This document shows, in pieces, positions 37,599 through 48,942 of a stretch of DNA of 64,000 bases. A model generated the notes under the pieces. That model was not told the origin of the DNA and did no database searches. It worked only from the letters and a program-made list of their open reading frames with translations. Source of the stretch: Lucifuga dentata (lineage: Eukaryota; Chordata; Actinopteri; Ophidiiformes; Bythitidae); contig VXCM01000306.1 in the NCBI GenBank assembly GCA_014773175.1, forward strand, positions 1-64,000. Direction: 5' to 3'. The stretch's first letter is position 1, and each line of letters opens with the position of its first letter. Position numbers and translations under genes: made by a program.

Positions 37599-38604
37599 AT
37601 GCTGTCAACAGGGATACTGGGTGTCTTCCTGTCCCTCCTCATCCTAATGACCATCAGTGGTAATGTGTTGGTATGTCTGGCTGTCTGTGCCTCACGACGT
37701 CTCCGCTGTCTCACCAACTGCTTCATAGTGTCGCTGGCAGTAACGGACCTCCTGCTCGGGCTCCTTGTGCTCCCTTTCTCTGCCCTCCTCATGCTCACTG
37801 ACGAATGGCCGCTTGGCCCGATCTTCTGTAACTTCTACATCTCCATGGACGTCATGTTGTGCACTGCTTCCATCCTTACTCTGCTCGCCATCAGTGTGGA
37901 CCGCTACCTGGCAGTGACCATGCCCCTAAGATATTCCTCATTGGTGTTGCCGTGGAGAATTGCTGTGGCAATGATGATTGTTTGGACAGTGTCTCTAGCA
38001 GTGTCTTTCTTGCCCATTCACATGGGATGGAACACTATTGATGGGACGGTGCAGAACAGTGGGCCTGGGGCTCAACTGAACGCTTGTCGTTTTGAGCTTA
38101 ACAGGCCGTATGTACTGACCGACTCTAGTCTCACCTTCTTCCTGCCTCTGGTGGCGATGTGCTGGACCTATCTGCGAATCCTTCGCATTGCACGAGCACA
38201 GGCCAAACGCATACTCAGTGCCCGGCCTGCCTGCGTCACAACCTACAACTGCAGAAACAACCCTTCCACTAGCACCACCTTAGTCTCCAATGTTACAGCA
38301 GTGGCTCTGAGGGAACACAAAGCAACTTTGACACTGGCAGTAGTGATAGGGGCTTTTGTGGTGTGCTGGCTGCCATATTTCATCTTTTTCACAGTGTTGG
38401 GGATAAAGGAGCATCAAGATCCTAATACAGTCCCAGCATTTCCTATCGTGCTGTGGCTGGGTTACACCAACTCTGCTCTTAACCCTATTCTCTATGGAGC
38501 TCTCAACAGGGACTTCAGGTCAGCCTACACCCGCCTGCTGAGTTGTAAATGCCCTATTTACAGTGGCTGGAGGAGGCGACAGCCATCTCCCTCACTGACA
38601 GCAG
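37599..38604 (+). CDS. hrh2: histamine H2 receptor, main coding exon
   Basis: Class A GPCR that senses histamine at the plasma membrane and, in the known family, couples to Gs/cAMP. Seven hydrophobic segments are visible. TM1 carries GN (N22) and TM2 LAVTD (D50). TM3 D83 (SMDVMLC) is the amine anchor. DRY is at 100-102, the disulfide pair C76/C162, TM5 D174 and T178 (TDSSLTF) match the two H2-specific histamine contacts, CWLPYF is at 255-260 and NPILY at 294-298. TNCFIVSLA.TDLLLGLLVLP and WLGY.NSALNPILY follow mammalian HRH2 closely. The third intracellular loop is about 20 residues longer than human. The N terminus starts right at TM1 with no glycosylation sites. The frame can run on to a stop at 38643-38645, but CAG|GTAAAC at 38604/38605 is a good donor, so the tail may be spliced. 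Teleosts can have two hrh2 paralogues; which one this is cannot be told. Confidence 0.92.
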
Positions 38605-38989
38605 GTAAACAAAATACAAAATCTTCCGTTTTTGCTCTGAATTAGTCAAATTTAAACATTTAGACATTTGTTTCTGGTCAGTAAAATGTGGGATGAAAAT
38701 CAAATTTCAGGTTCTGGCACAGCTTTACCTACTGGCAAGGTGCATGGATGAATGAAGTAATCCTTGGGGAGAAGACTCCAGCAAAACTTGCCATCTTAAG
38801 AACAATTTCATTGGGGGGGGAAAAAAAAAACAGCTANAAAAAGAAGGCTCTCTCCTTTTGACTATCAGGGTTCCTCCCCAGTGACATCACCTCCCGCTGG
38901 ATGTGATGCCACTTAGACCCAACACCTTCACCTGACTATTTTCTATTTAAGAACATAAGTCTAAAATCACATAACTGTATTTTTGGAGT

Positions 38990-39345
38990 TTGGGCAGTGG
39001 TGACCTAAAGGCTAGAGAAGTGAACTTGTGACCAAAGGGTCACCTGTTCAATCCCTGAACTGGCAGGAGAAATCAGGGTTGGAGAGGTGAATGAGTAGTG
39101 CTGTCATTATCACCACTGAAGTGCCCTTGAGCAAGTTATCTAACCCTCAAATGTTCCAGTGGAGCTGCTTAGTGGCCAGCAGAGACATCTGTGGTTGTAC
39201 TGGGCAGCTTCCCGGTCTGAGTGCGTGTAAGTGTGTGTGAGCAGGGCGTTCCCGCAAAAGAGCATTCGATGCTCAGTGAAGTGCCCCTGCATAAATAAAG
39301 GTTTAAAAAAAATTTAATAATAAAAAAAAAAAAAACATCCTCACG
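38990..39345 (+). mobile_element. tRNA-derived SINE
   Basis: The head resembles RNA polymerase III promoter boxes: GTGACCTAAAGGCTAGAGAA as A box region and TGTTCAATCC (39045-39054) as B box, with spacing as in a tRNA. The body contains the phrase CACTGAAGTGCCCTTGAGCA, common in fish SINEs, and the tail ends in an A-rich run. Same strand as hrh2. Confidence 0.75.
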
Positions 39346-39583
39346 TCAGATGTTCTTTCTATGTGTTTGCATCCTATTGGTGGTCAGGTTATAAAATTAA
39401 AATTAAATTAAATAATATTAACACCATGGATGTTCATTTTGAACTTCTGATTTTCCTGTGTGGTCTTTGTGTTTGGTTTCTTTTTTTTTCAGCAGTTTTC
39501 CTATTTAAATGTATCCTGTTTTAAATGTTCTGTTTGATAACCTTGATGAAGGCCTTCAGCATAACATGTCAGTTTTTTTCCCC

Positions 39584-39589
39584 AATAAA
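39584..39589 (+). terminator. AATAAA hexamer
   Basis: A canonical polyadenylation hexamer lies 939 bases after the read-through stop of hrh2. It could serve an unspliced transcript, but it lies in the arm of the foldback element, so its role is uncertain. Confidence 0.3.
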
Positions 39590-39730
39590 GCTGTTCTTAA
39601 GACAACAACTGTTGCTGGGGTCTTCTCCATCACTAAAATGTGGGAACCAGTGTGAATACCTCACAAACAGCATATTTCAATAGACAATTTGTATATTTTC
39701 ACAGTTTTCATTCCATTCTTTCCTTCTCAG

Positions 39731-39890
39731 CCAGAGACCATCTTACAGATGTAACACTGCTGTGTGGTCACACTCCTTCCACCTGTAGGGCAGGTCAGGA
39801 ATTCATGCTAGAGGAAATGAACAGCACGACAGCTACAACAATCCAATTTGCAAATGGTACTACTACCACAGATGTGAGTGGTAATGAAAG
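39731..39890 (+). CDS. hrh2: hrh2 candidate exon 2 (C-terminal tail)
   Basis: The acceptor TTCCTTCTCAG (39720-39730) and donor AAAG|GTAAGT (39891) bound 160 bases open in exactly the frame required after the phase-1 donor at 38604. It would encode ARDHLTDVTLLCGHTPSTCR, then AGQEFMLEEMNS and a Thr-rich stretch. This is inference from splice signals and frame only; homology was not checked. The alternative is read-through to the stop at 38645. Confidence 0.4.
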
Positions 39891-39919
39891 GTAAGTGCTC
39901 AACGATCACATATTCCGTG

Positions 39920-39984
39920 TGCAGGGTGGAGAACAGCATTTCATCAATGCATCAATGCAGGGTGGAGAACAGCATTTCATCAAT
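39920..39984. repeat. 29-base direct repeat
   Basis: 39920-39948 and 39956-39984 are identical and separated by 7 bases. Confidence 0.9.
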
Positions 39985-39994
39985 TCATACAATG

Positions 39995-40029
39995 CATGAC
40001 TCAGTATGCATCCTGCATACTGAGTCATG
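39995..40029. repeat. perfect hairpin, 16-base arms, 3-base loop
   Basis: CATGACTCAGTATGCA, loop TCC, TGCATACTGAGTCATG. It lies 10 bases after the 29-base direct repeat. Confidence 0.92.
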
Positions 40030-40296
40030 ATCTGAACATCATATCACTTAAATCAACCACTAAAAAAAAGAGTAATGAATCATATCCAAATTTGTTTACA
40101 AAATTAAGACTAAGTATTTCATAAATTGGGATACTTACCATGAAAAAGGAACTTGTGTCATCAAAAAAGGCCTTCATCATCAACTCACTCTTCATTTATA
40201 ATTATTGAATCTCTCACTTTAAAACAAAAATACACTCATTTACACAAACAAATGTTTCTGCTTCCTCTCTCTCTCCTCTCATTCTTGTGAGCTCAG

Positions 40297-40306
40297 GTCA
40301 TGCTAA
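40297..40306 (+). CDS. hrh2: hrh2 candidate exon 3 (last codons)
   Basis: A strong pyrimidine tract and AG at 40261-40296 precede G TCA TGC TAA. That joins in phase 2 from the donor at 39890 and would end the receptor ...NERSC, total 391 residues. Very short and purely inferential. Confidence 0.25.
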
Positions 40307-42635
40307 GCCTGTGCGGGTGAGGTGGAGGCTGTGTAAAATATAGACCCAGATATAGAATCCACCAACCTCAGGAGACAGCAACAGCCAGAAAAAAAGACAG
40401 AGAGGATGGATGTATATGGAATATGGAAGCCTTCTGCAGTACAAGCACCCATTGCATATCATGTAAGTAGATAAACATCCATATCTAAGGCATCACCAAA
40501 ATCCCTGTAGCCCTTTCAGTCTATCTCTGGTGCAGAACAAATGAAATGTGACACACAGGTCATATTGGTGTCATCTTCGCTGTATCGGGCCATATGGCAA
40601 TATGCTTATTAGGCCATGAAATTTGCTTTCCTCGCAGGAGACATTAGCCAGTTTCATATTCAACTCGCGTTTTGTTGTTTTTCTCCTTGTGGACAGCATT
40701 CATACATTGGTTTGCTTGTTGTATTTATATAACAGAAAGAGTTTTCTGTGCTACAATACTGGAATTTGGAATATAAAATGTATCATGTGTTAACACAAAA
40801 ATATCTCATTCATACTTAAATATCTATGATTAATTTGTGTGTGGTGATATGTGTGTGATAGCTGTAATCAGTGATGAATCAGAAAAGCTTTCTCACTAGT
40901 TGACAGTGTTACATCAAACACTCTTCCCAAAATTCACCCATGCAGCCTGGTTAGCTGACATAAACACAGTCATATAAATTGAGAAGACTTTGTTGAAAAG
41001 CAACCTGATGAAACCTTATTTTTGGATGATAGAAAGAGGTAGCAAGAGGGCTCAAAAAGAAATTACCACTGAAGGAGAATCAACTCAGCACTCAGGAAAA
41101 ACTAATGTTATACATGACAGATCCCGTCTTGAATTGGATTTCCCTGTGGTTAACATTGCAGTCAGTGGTTGTCCTCTTCTAATGGGTTGAGGAGACCAAA
41201 TTTTTAACATTCAGGAAAATTCATTGCTAATCTTTAAAGTGCTACCTCCCAAAAACATTAACAATCAGGCATGCTGTGCTTGTCATTGTTAATACAGCTG
41301 AATGTAGCACGACAAACCGCTATAAAGAGCTATATTGCAGACCCAAAGTGACTGAATGGAACAGAGATGACATTTTGATCCTCTTTTTTGTCTCTTTCTG
41401 TTAGCATTAACTTTATCCATGATTTACAAGCACAAATAGGAGAAATAGGAAAACTCAGCAACTCCACATCTCATCAGCAACAACTGTACGCACTCAGCTG
41501 TACGCACTGTACAACGAACAGGAGAGAACAGAAACTTTAGAGGACTAAATATGACAAGCCAATCGGGTCAACCATGTTTTTAATGCTGACTCAAGAGTGC
41601 CCCCAAGTGGAACCATGAAGTATCACAACGTCAACATGGACAAATTAAATGGACATTTCAGAGAGGTTAAAGATGGATGTTTCACTGAATCACGTGGAAT
41701 GAACAACTGCAAAGACGACATATATTACACTTTCATGTACAATGTGTTGAAATGTGTAACATTTGGTTGTCCAGCATAAAAACAAAGCTTATATGTCAAA
41801 TAACGCACTGCCATCCAGACTTTACTTTTACTGTTGCTCAGTTACACAAAAGCAGAGAGATCTATGTATTGTATCATAAATGTACTGTACATCAACAATG
41901 TCTGTTATTCAACAATATAAATAAAGAGAACTGCAACTTTTAAAAAAGAGGAAGTAATGTTTACTACCAATTATTTTTGGAGGCAATGAAGCTGGGCTGT
42001 ACTTCAGCATTGAGAAATATGTTCATACAGGATGATATGAATGCAGAAAACAGTCTGAAAAGGAAGAAATACCTGATACAGAAGTCTAAATATTTTTCTA
42101 AACATCAGGGAGCAGCTAGAAATGAGCGTTACAGATGATTTTCCAAAGAATCCAAACCATTTAACCAGATGGAAGCACTTTGTTGGTCTTCATCACTACT
42201 AGTAGGGCCATTGCTTCAATTTACCACCACTGTGTGACCATTTTAGACTTGTCCCAGTATTAGAGGGGTGATACTAAGAACTTCAAATACATCTCAGAGA
42301 TGTGATCATATCTGTAACGTGTCTGGTTTTTCAAAAAAGACAGTTAATATTGTTTCATCTCCTTGAAATCCCTCTATCCTTACACAAATATCATGCGTCT
42401 CTTGGGAGTCTACTGATTCTGGTCATTTTCTCTCCCTCTCTCTTTTGTGAAGTGGTCATTGACAGCTCAACCTACATGAAAACCATTCATCATTGCTTCT
42501 TTAACATCAGATTAATGGGCGAGAAAACAGAACACAAACTCACACACTGTAACACACGCACACATACACACACACAGCCAGTTCTGTATAAGCTATCAAT
42601 CATAGACACTGTCATTATTCAACTCTGTCATCGAC

Positions 42636-42696
<61 letters not shown>

Positions 42697-42700
42697 AGGN

Positions 42701-42758
<58 letters not shown>

Positions 42759-43379
42759 AGGAAGAAAGAGAATCATGAATCATAAATCTTATGAATGCCA
42801 TCTAAAGACTGCTCAGTGCTATGAGAAAGAGAGATGATTGATAGACGTGAGTGACTGTGGTGAAATTATAGAAGATGGACAGAAGGTTGTAACCAGCAAC
42901 ACCCATGTCAAAAAATGTGGTTCAAGGGTCAAAGGATAGGAGAAGGCACAATATGGCCAAGAAGGAAGAAGAAAATAGGGGGGTAAGGTGGGAAGAGAGG
43001 GAGTAAATGGTTAAAGGGGAAGAGGGGGAGGAAGAGGAGGGTGTGGGGGGGATGCTGCCACACCGAGGCTAAAGCCATAACTCATCTTTTATTAAAAATA
43101 ATGAAAAAAACTTAATGAGTTAATAATATCTGGAGAAAGAGATAGGGAGTGAGACAGAGATGGAGGAAGGAAGGGACAGCAGGATGAAAGGAAGGAGAGA
43201 AGAACGGAAATGAGGAGACAGAAACAAGTGAATGGTGCACGTAGAGGACAAAATAGGTTCAGTATATGTCTCTTTCACCCACTGGTCATTTATTCCCATT
43301 TTCAAAGTTTGCACAGGATCTGGTAGACAGGCAGGGACAATCATAACAAACCCTCTCTTTCTGCCGACCTAAATCCCAG
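40307..43379. other. hrh2-tlx3 intergenic, left part
   Basis: AT-rich, with no gene recognised. Contains the duplicated CT/CA array around the N at 42700 (42639-42759). Confidence 0.55.
42639..42759. repeat. (CT)n(CA)nGAGG duplicated around N at 42700
   Basis: The CT run, CA run and CAGAGG occur twice, separated by one N, as at 7661-7781. Confidence 0.9.
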
Positions 43380-43620
43380 AGCCTACATGGTAATTAAAGG
43401 CACTTAACAACCAATTAACGGTGATGAGCTAAATTAGCAGGATATTGTCTCCTTTGACTAGGCTACTGCATTATCAGTGTATCGAAACAGCGATGAACAA
43501 ACCTCAGTGGCCCGTGTTTGCATGTAGGCAAATGACAGATTAATTACTATTAAAACATCAGCATCTTAATGAGTTTGGAAACAATTAGAGAGGTCGTTAG
43601 CATGTGGAGAACAGCTGAGA
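43380..43620. promoter_or_regulatory. enhancer-like island upstream of tlx3
   Basis: Non-repetitive, non-coding sequence dense in homeodomain-type cores (TAATTAAAGG, CAATTAACGG, AAATTAGC, GATTAATTAC, ACAATTAG), amid microsatellite-rich DNA. Candidate conserved regulatory element; conservation not tested. Confidence 0.35.
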
Positions 43621-43939
43621 ACAGAAGAAGGGGGAGCAGGCACAAAAGAAGAGAGAAATCTTCATTGGGAAGCAATACTGATTAAATGGATGTACGGTCG
43701 CACTCATCGCCCAATATCCATGGACTTATTAAATACATGACATCACCATTTGTCTTTCCTACCATCAAGCCACTTTTCTCTTGCCATTATCTTTCCCCCT
43801 TCTTCTCAGGCTTCCCCAACTCTCTGCCTTCATTTAGCCTCTCATAAAAAGCCTATTTCTTGCTCTTCCATTCCCTTCTCCACTTTCTGCTTTTTAACTC
43901 CCATTTCTTTCTTCCCTCCTTCATGCTTGGGGGGCACAG

Positions 43940-44080
43940 TCCTGTGAAGGAATTTAATATGCAACTTTTATATGAGAAACCAATCGCATACGTCTGGGTC
44001 TATTGGGCTCGCAATCTATCGGCCTGGACGGCTAATGCAATAGAGGGAGCCGGGGCTATTTATCACACAGGGAGCTATCT
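43940..44080. promoter_or_regulatory. enhancer-like island upstream of tlx3
   Basis: High-complexity block with ATGCAA, CCAATC, GGCTAATGCAAT and CTATTTAT motifs and no frame matching a known protein. Candidate only. Confidence 0.3.
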
Positions 44081-44559
44081 TTCCTTCTCTCTCTCCCACT
44101 CTCCCCCTCTCTCTCTCTCTGTCTTTATTCAAGCCCAGATTCCTGGGCTGCCACTAAATCAGGCCAACTATGAGCTATGGCTGCCCAGAGGGCATCTCCT
44201 CTTTTATAGGGGATTTGGATTTTGTATCTGCTGGTTCCACAGTGGTCGTTTTGACTGTGCTAACAGAAGCTATAAACATTCAGCAAACAAAGGCAACAAC
44301 TTAAACGTCCCTCTGTCCCTGCTGTAATGATCATGAACATGTAGAGATATATGGAGATATGAGAAGATGCATAAACATGATGAATAAGACATCAATGCAC
44401 AGTAAGGACGGAAGGCATTTACAATGATAATAGATGCTTTATGTTTATGTGAATGTCTTCAGACAGTTGGGAAAAAAACACAAACACACAAAGACTACAA
44501 ATGCACTATACCAATAACACACACCATCAGAAATTCTAAAGTTTCCTGCTGAAAACAAA

Positions 44560-44760
44560 GCGACACTGTGCCAATTGATGAGCAGCGGAAGCTGCCCACC
44601 TGCAGCAATTAAAAAGCCTCAGAAAACCAAATTCATTTCAACAAATTAGCCACATTACTGGCCACTGTGTAATCGCTGATGGCAATTAATAAGAAATTAG
44701 TCACAATCAGCCCTATATTAACATCTCACCCAGGGGCCGCGGCTGGAAATTAATAACAGG
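44560..44760. promoter_or_regulatory. enhancer-like island upstream of tlx3
   Basis: Block with CCACCTGCAGCAATTA (E-box next to a homeodomain core), GGCAATTAATAAGAAATTAG and GGAAATTAATAACAGG. The bHLH plus homeodomain pairing suits a neural enhancer. Candidate only. Confidence 0.35.
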
Positions 44761-44958
44761 AGATTCATCTCTCTCTCTGTCTCTCACACACACACAAAGT
44801 GACACACACCTACACCCACCTACATTGTTTGAGAATTACCTCAAAGACACTGTTTTTTTTCTGTGTGTATCGTCTCGTATGATCCACAATCTGCTCATGT
44901 CAGCTAGCCAACTTCCTCTTTACTGGGGTGTGAAAACGCCCTGAAAGACACGTGTGTT

Positions 44959-44961
<3 letters not shown>

Positions 44962-44993
<32 letters not shown>

Positions 44994-45079
44994 CTGTGTC
45001 TGTGTGTGTGTGCTGACAAATACATTCAAAGTGACCACGTGTGGACATTTATATAGATAAACAGTACATCTTTGTGGTA

Positions 45080-45113
<34 letters not shown>
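44962..45113. repeat. two (GT)n tracts
   Basis: GT runs at 44962-45011 and 45082-45113 with unique sequence between. Confidence 0.9.
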
Positions 45114-45114
<1 letters not shown>

Positions 45115-45481
45115 TGTAGGTGCTACAGAAATGGGGCAGGGGCATCTGTGGAGACTGGGCCCGCCCCTAGGGGTCCTCACACCAATCAGCAAAGCGCACC
45201 AAGAATCAATTAACACCAGTGGGAGGGGGCAGAGGGTACAGGCACCACACACATTTAGACACACACATATACACACACTGTCCACATGCACACTGCCCAC
45301 ACACATGGTACTGTCTGAGGAGATATCCATCAGCTCTTTACACACTTTGCAAGACATGCCAATGTGTGTGTAAGTGTGTGTGTCCCTATCCTGGTGTGCC
45401 CCGGTCTCTCATGGTGTGAGGTTGGGGAACAGATTGGGGGTCAGCAGGGGGGTCAGGCCAGGGTCACCCCCGTCTGTGCTC

Positions 45482-45495
<14 letters not shown>

Positions 45496-45536
<41 letters not shown>
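45496..45536. repeat. (GA)n microsatellite
   Basis: Pure GA run following a short GT run. Confidence 0.95.
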
Positions 45537-45538
<2 letters not shown>

Positions 45539-45694
45539 CAGTCTGACCACCACTTCTATGGCTTGCTTGCAGGCAGAAGTGAATAAGATGGATGATGTTG
45601 ATTCATCCTCCAAATTCACTGAATCCATCGAGAATAAATACATCCAGAGAAATTATGAAGCAAGAGGCCAAAATGAGTATCTCACATTTCATCT

Positions 45695-45697
<3 letters not shown>

Positions 45698-45749
<52 letters not shown>
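45698..45749. repeat. (CT)n microsatellite
   Basis: Pure CT run. Confidence 0.95.
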
Positions 45750-45751
<2 letters not shown>

Positions 45752-46199
45752 GTAACATCAGTTGCTGCTAGCTAGCTACATGAAAACCACTCATCATTGC
45801 ATCTTTACCATAGAATTATTGACAGAGAGGAGGACAAGGAGTTACTGTATATTGGCTACAGGGTTGGGCAAACAAGAAAAGAAAAAAAAAAAAAACAACT
45901 GAAATTGCTCAGAATGAAAACATGAGAAACTGAACACAAAAAGAACCGGGCTTTGGGAATGGTGGTGGATGCTAAATGGGGATGAGAACGAGAAAGTAAG
46001 ACAAGACATTTCTGCCACATCAGATGAAACAAAGTGGCTAAATAAAGTGATCAAAGAGCGTCTGCCATTTACCCATGAATGTTCCACTCCAAAACCCCAC
46101 CTACTTCCTCTTCCTCTCTCTCTCCACATTGCTGCCTCCATCTGTTAGCCTGTTACACTCATCCACCCTCCTCCTTGTTTCCTCTCCTCCTCTGCTCCT

Positions 46200-46385
46200 C
46201 TCTGGCCTTCCTACCCTCAGGGAGGTAAGGTGATCTCCCCGTGCTGGTGTAAGTGACTGGTATTAGTCTGCTTCTCTGTCTGTCTGTTTGATCCCGGCAC
46301 TAATGACTCCACAGGGACTGTGGTCTGATAATGGGAAATCAATATAGAGAACAGAGCTCTGGAGTGGCCTCACTTAGCTCTCGCT
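46200..46385. promoter_or_regulatory. enhancer-like island upstream of tlx3
   Basis: High-complexity non-coding block (GATCCCGGCACTAATGACTC, GTCTGATAATGGGAAATCAA). Candidate only. Confidence 0.3.
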
Positions 46386-48895
46386 CCTTCACGCCTCACA
46401 GCAAAGTGCCTCCGTGGATTCATGTATGAGGAGGGGCATAGCATGTGCGGTGTATGTGTGTGTGCGTGTACGTGCAAGCCTATATGAATAAGTGTGTGTG
46501 GAATGGCATCTAAATATGTACTGATGAAAGCGAGGTCTCTGTACACACTCACTTTTTTAGGTACACCTGTACAAGTCATGAGATTTATTGCAGGGCCTTT
46601 GTATTGTGGATTGCACTTAACAAATACACCAGCCACTCTGTATTGCTGCTGTCATGTAAAAATGATTTAAATTCATTGTTGGAATTTTTTTATATATATT
46701 TTTAATTTAATTAAAAGATTGAATGGTTGAGAGAATTCTGCAGGTCTTATTCTTATAAAATATTTTCAAAATAAAAGTTAGATTTTTGAGGTTTTCACTC
46801 AGGGGATCCATGCAAGTGTGTCTGTGTGTGTCTAATCGGCCACACTCCTGCGCCTGAGGCTAGACAGGTGGGGCTGGTGGCATGAGGCTGGTTCCCCCCC
46901 TCCACCCCGAGGGGCCAGAAGGCCCAACGAAGCAGGGTGCTGGAGTAGCTCTCTCTGCCAGGCACTGAAACACTATGGCTGGTGGCAGCTGGTCCTCTGT
47001 CCCTCCCTCTCCTCCTCCCCTGTATAAGCACCCCGCGGGCAGGCAACAGGAGGGGTGAGGAGGTCAAGAGGCAGGAGAGAATGGGTGGAACGGCGGCGAC
47101 ATGCAGCATAATCGGCTTTTATGAAGCGGAGAGAACACAGACAGAGAGAGAGACGGGAAACACGGCTCTGACACAATGCTACTGACTACAAGCAGTAATG
47201 AATTAACACATTAGCACCACTACCAGGGGCGTTCAGGAGCACTCAGCTGCTCTTAAACACAAGCGCGCACACGTGCGTAAATCAGTTGTAACTCATTAAG
47301 GATATAGCAAACACACTCACTTATTAATTACATTTGTCATTCTGTCTACAGCAGATCCCTCTGAAAGCTATTGAGTAAAAGCTGAGATTAAAACATGTCT
47401 CTGCACTAACAGCAGATAAACTTTTACTTAGCACTCAGAATAAATAAGACAGAGGTCAACTCTCAAAGGCACACATACACACACACCCACGCACACACAC
47501 ACAAAGACAAGACAATGCAATGCCCTTGTACAAACTCAAGCCATATGTTCAATTATCATCAGCCCCAAATGATCCCCATTAATGCTTTAAGTCTTTCTCT
47601 CACATCTCAGTCTTAGCTATCCATCCTGTTTTTGCTCTCTGCTCTCTGTCCATCCCTATAATTCATGTCTGTGTGGTTACTACTTCCCTTTCTCACTCTC
47701 TTTCTCTCCATCTTTCTCCCTCCCATCCCTCGCTCCCTCTGACTTTAACCAGCGTGAAGAGGCAGCCGTGCATTCAACCATCAGACAGGCTAACATGCTC
47801 TACCCTCGCACACAGACACGCACGCATGCACACACACACACACAAACAAAAACACACAGTCTACATGTATTGTTCAACTGCAACAAGAATGCAATGTTCA
47901 TTGAAACAAATATCTACCATATCAGGACATTCTTATGTGGTTAAATGTGCATCCTGATACTTGCAAAAACCTTATACAGTACGTGACTGATTTGTATACA
48001 AGAAGCTCGTACTGAAAGGCACTCTGCCGTTTGCTTCCATATGAAAAGTTGATCTGATAATCCACCATTCGAAACATTAACACAGAATTATATTATGCAT
48101 GTTACAAGTATAGGAAAACACTTATGTAGATGCTTCAATAATTCATTCTATTGTGGTACCCACAGCTAAATTTAGAGAAATATGAATTATCTTTCCACCA
48201 ATAAGGAAAACCTTTTGGGAGGAAACGTTTTATTCACTAATTGAAATGCTGTTATATCTACCTGGTCATGTATATGACACATGGGTCAGCCTCTTTTTTG
48301 CTCTGGCAGACAAATCATGTCTGCTGTATACAGTGTACACTGGTCCAGTGACAGCATGATGGTCCTGAGTGGGTCCCTGATGGGGGATCCCATTCCTCTC
48401 ATCTCATCCAACAATCCCACTGAGCATGTCAATATGAAATGCTATATCCCCACATTGGGGCCTTACCAGGCTATCCCCCCCATTGTAGATAAGAGGAACT
48501 TATGATGTCTAACTGCTGTAGCTGTGTGAAAGATACATGGAATGGTATAGAGAAAAGTGTAAATTAGACTAAATCAAGTCTCTGAAGAGTAAAACACATT
48601 TTCAATATATTGTAACCAGAGTGAGGGTGATTTACTACATGACTTTTGTGGCCCAGAAAGCTTTGTTTACCCAACTTTAAAAAATCCACAGCCTTGTAAA
48701 TGCTGTCAGATGGCCGATGCCAGTGTCTTTCAGCTTAATACTACCTATATTAAATAGTTTAAATATTTCATAAGGGTGGGTTTTAGAGCGAGGGAGGGGA
48801 AATCGTTAGCTGCGGTAAAGTTTCATTAACTGGTCCCCATTTCGCTGCGAGGCAAACTCATCTCCTCTCACTTCGCTCTTATTGTAATATAACAA

Positions 48896-48898
<3 letters not shown>
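46386..48898. other. tlx3 upstream region, middle part
   Basis: Mixed unique sequence. A GC-richer stretch at about 46850-47110 and a block rich in AATTA cores at 47190-47450 stand out. No gene is recognised. Confidence 0.45.

Positions 48899-48940
<42 letters not shown>
48899..48940. repeat. (CT)n microsatellite
   Basis: Pure CT run. Confidence 0.95.

Positions 48941-48942
<2 letters not shown>

Larger units (their letters stand above)
38768..39628. mobile_element. foldback element with about 50-base inverted ends, SINE inside
   Basis: 38768-38817 (GGAGAAGACTCCAGCAAAAC ... TCTTAAGAACA ... ATTGGGG) pairs with the reverse complement of 39580-39628 at roughly 80%. The interior contains a tRNA-derived SINE and no transposase. 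It is located in the presumed hrh2 intron 1. Confidence 0.55.

Noticed and set aside
39550..39580. Hammerhead-like phrase TGATGAAGGCC...
   Set aside because: The conserved GAAA half of the core is absent, so no ribozyme is proposed.
48281..48505. 74-codon frame with VHWSSDSMMVLSGS, faintly like a beta-propeller strand
   Set aside because: One isolated phrase with no second repeat, splice context or homology that I can confirm. Too little for a gene or pseudogene call.
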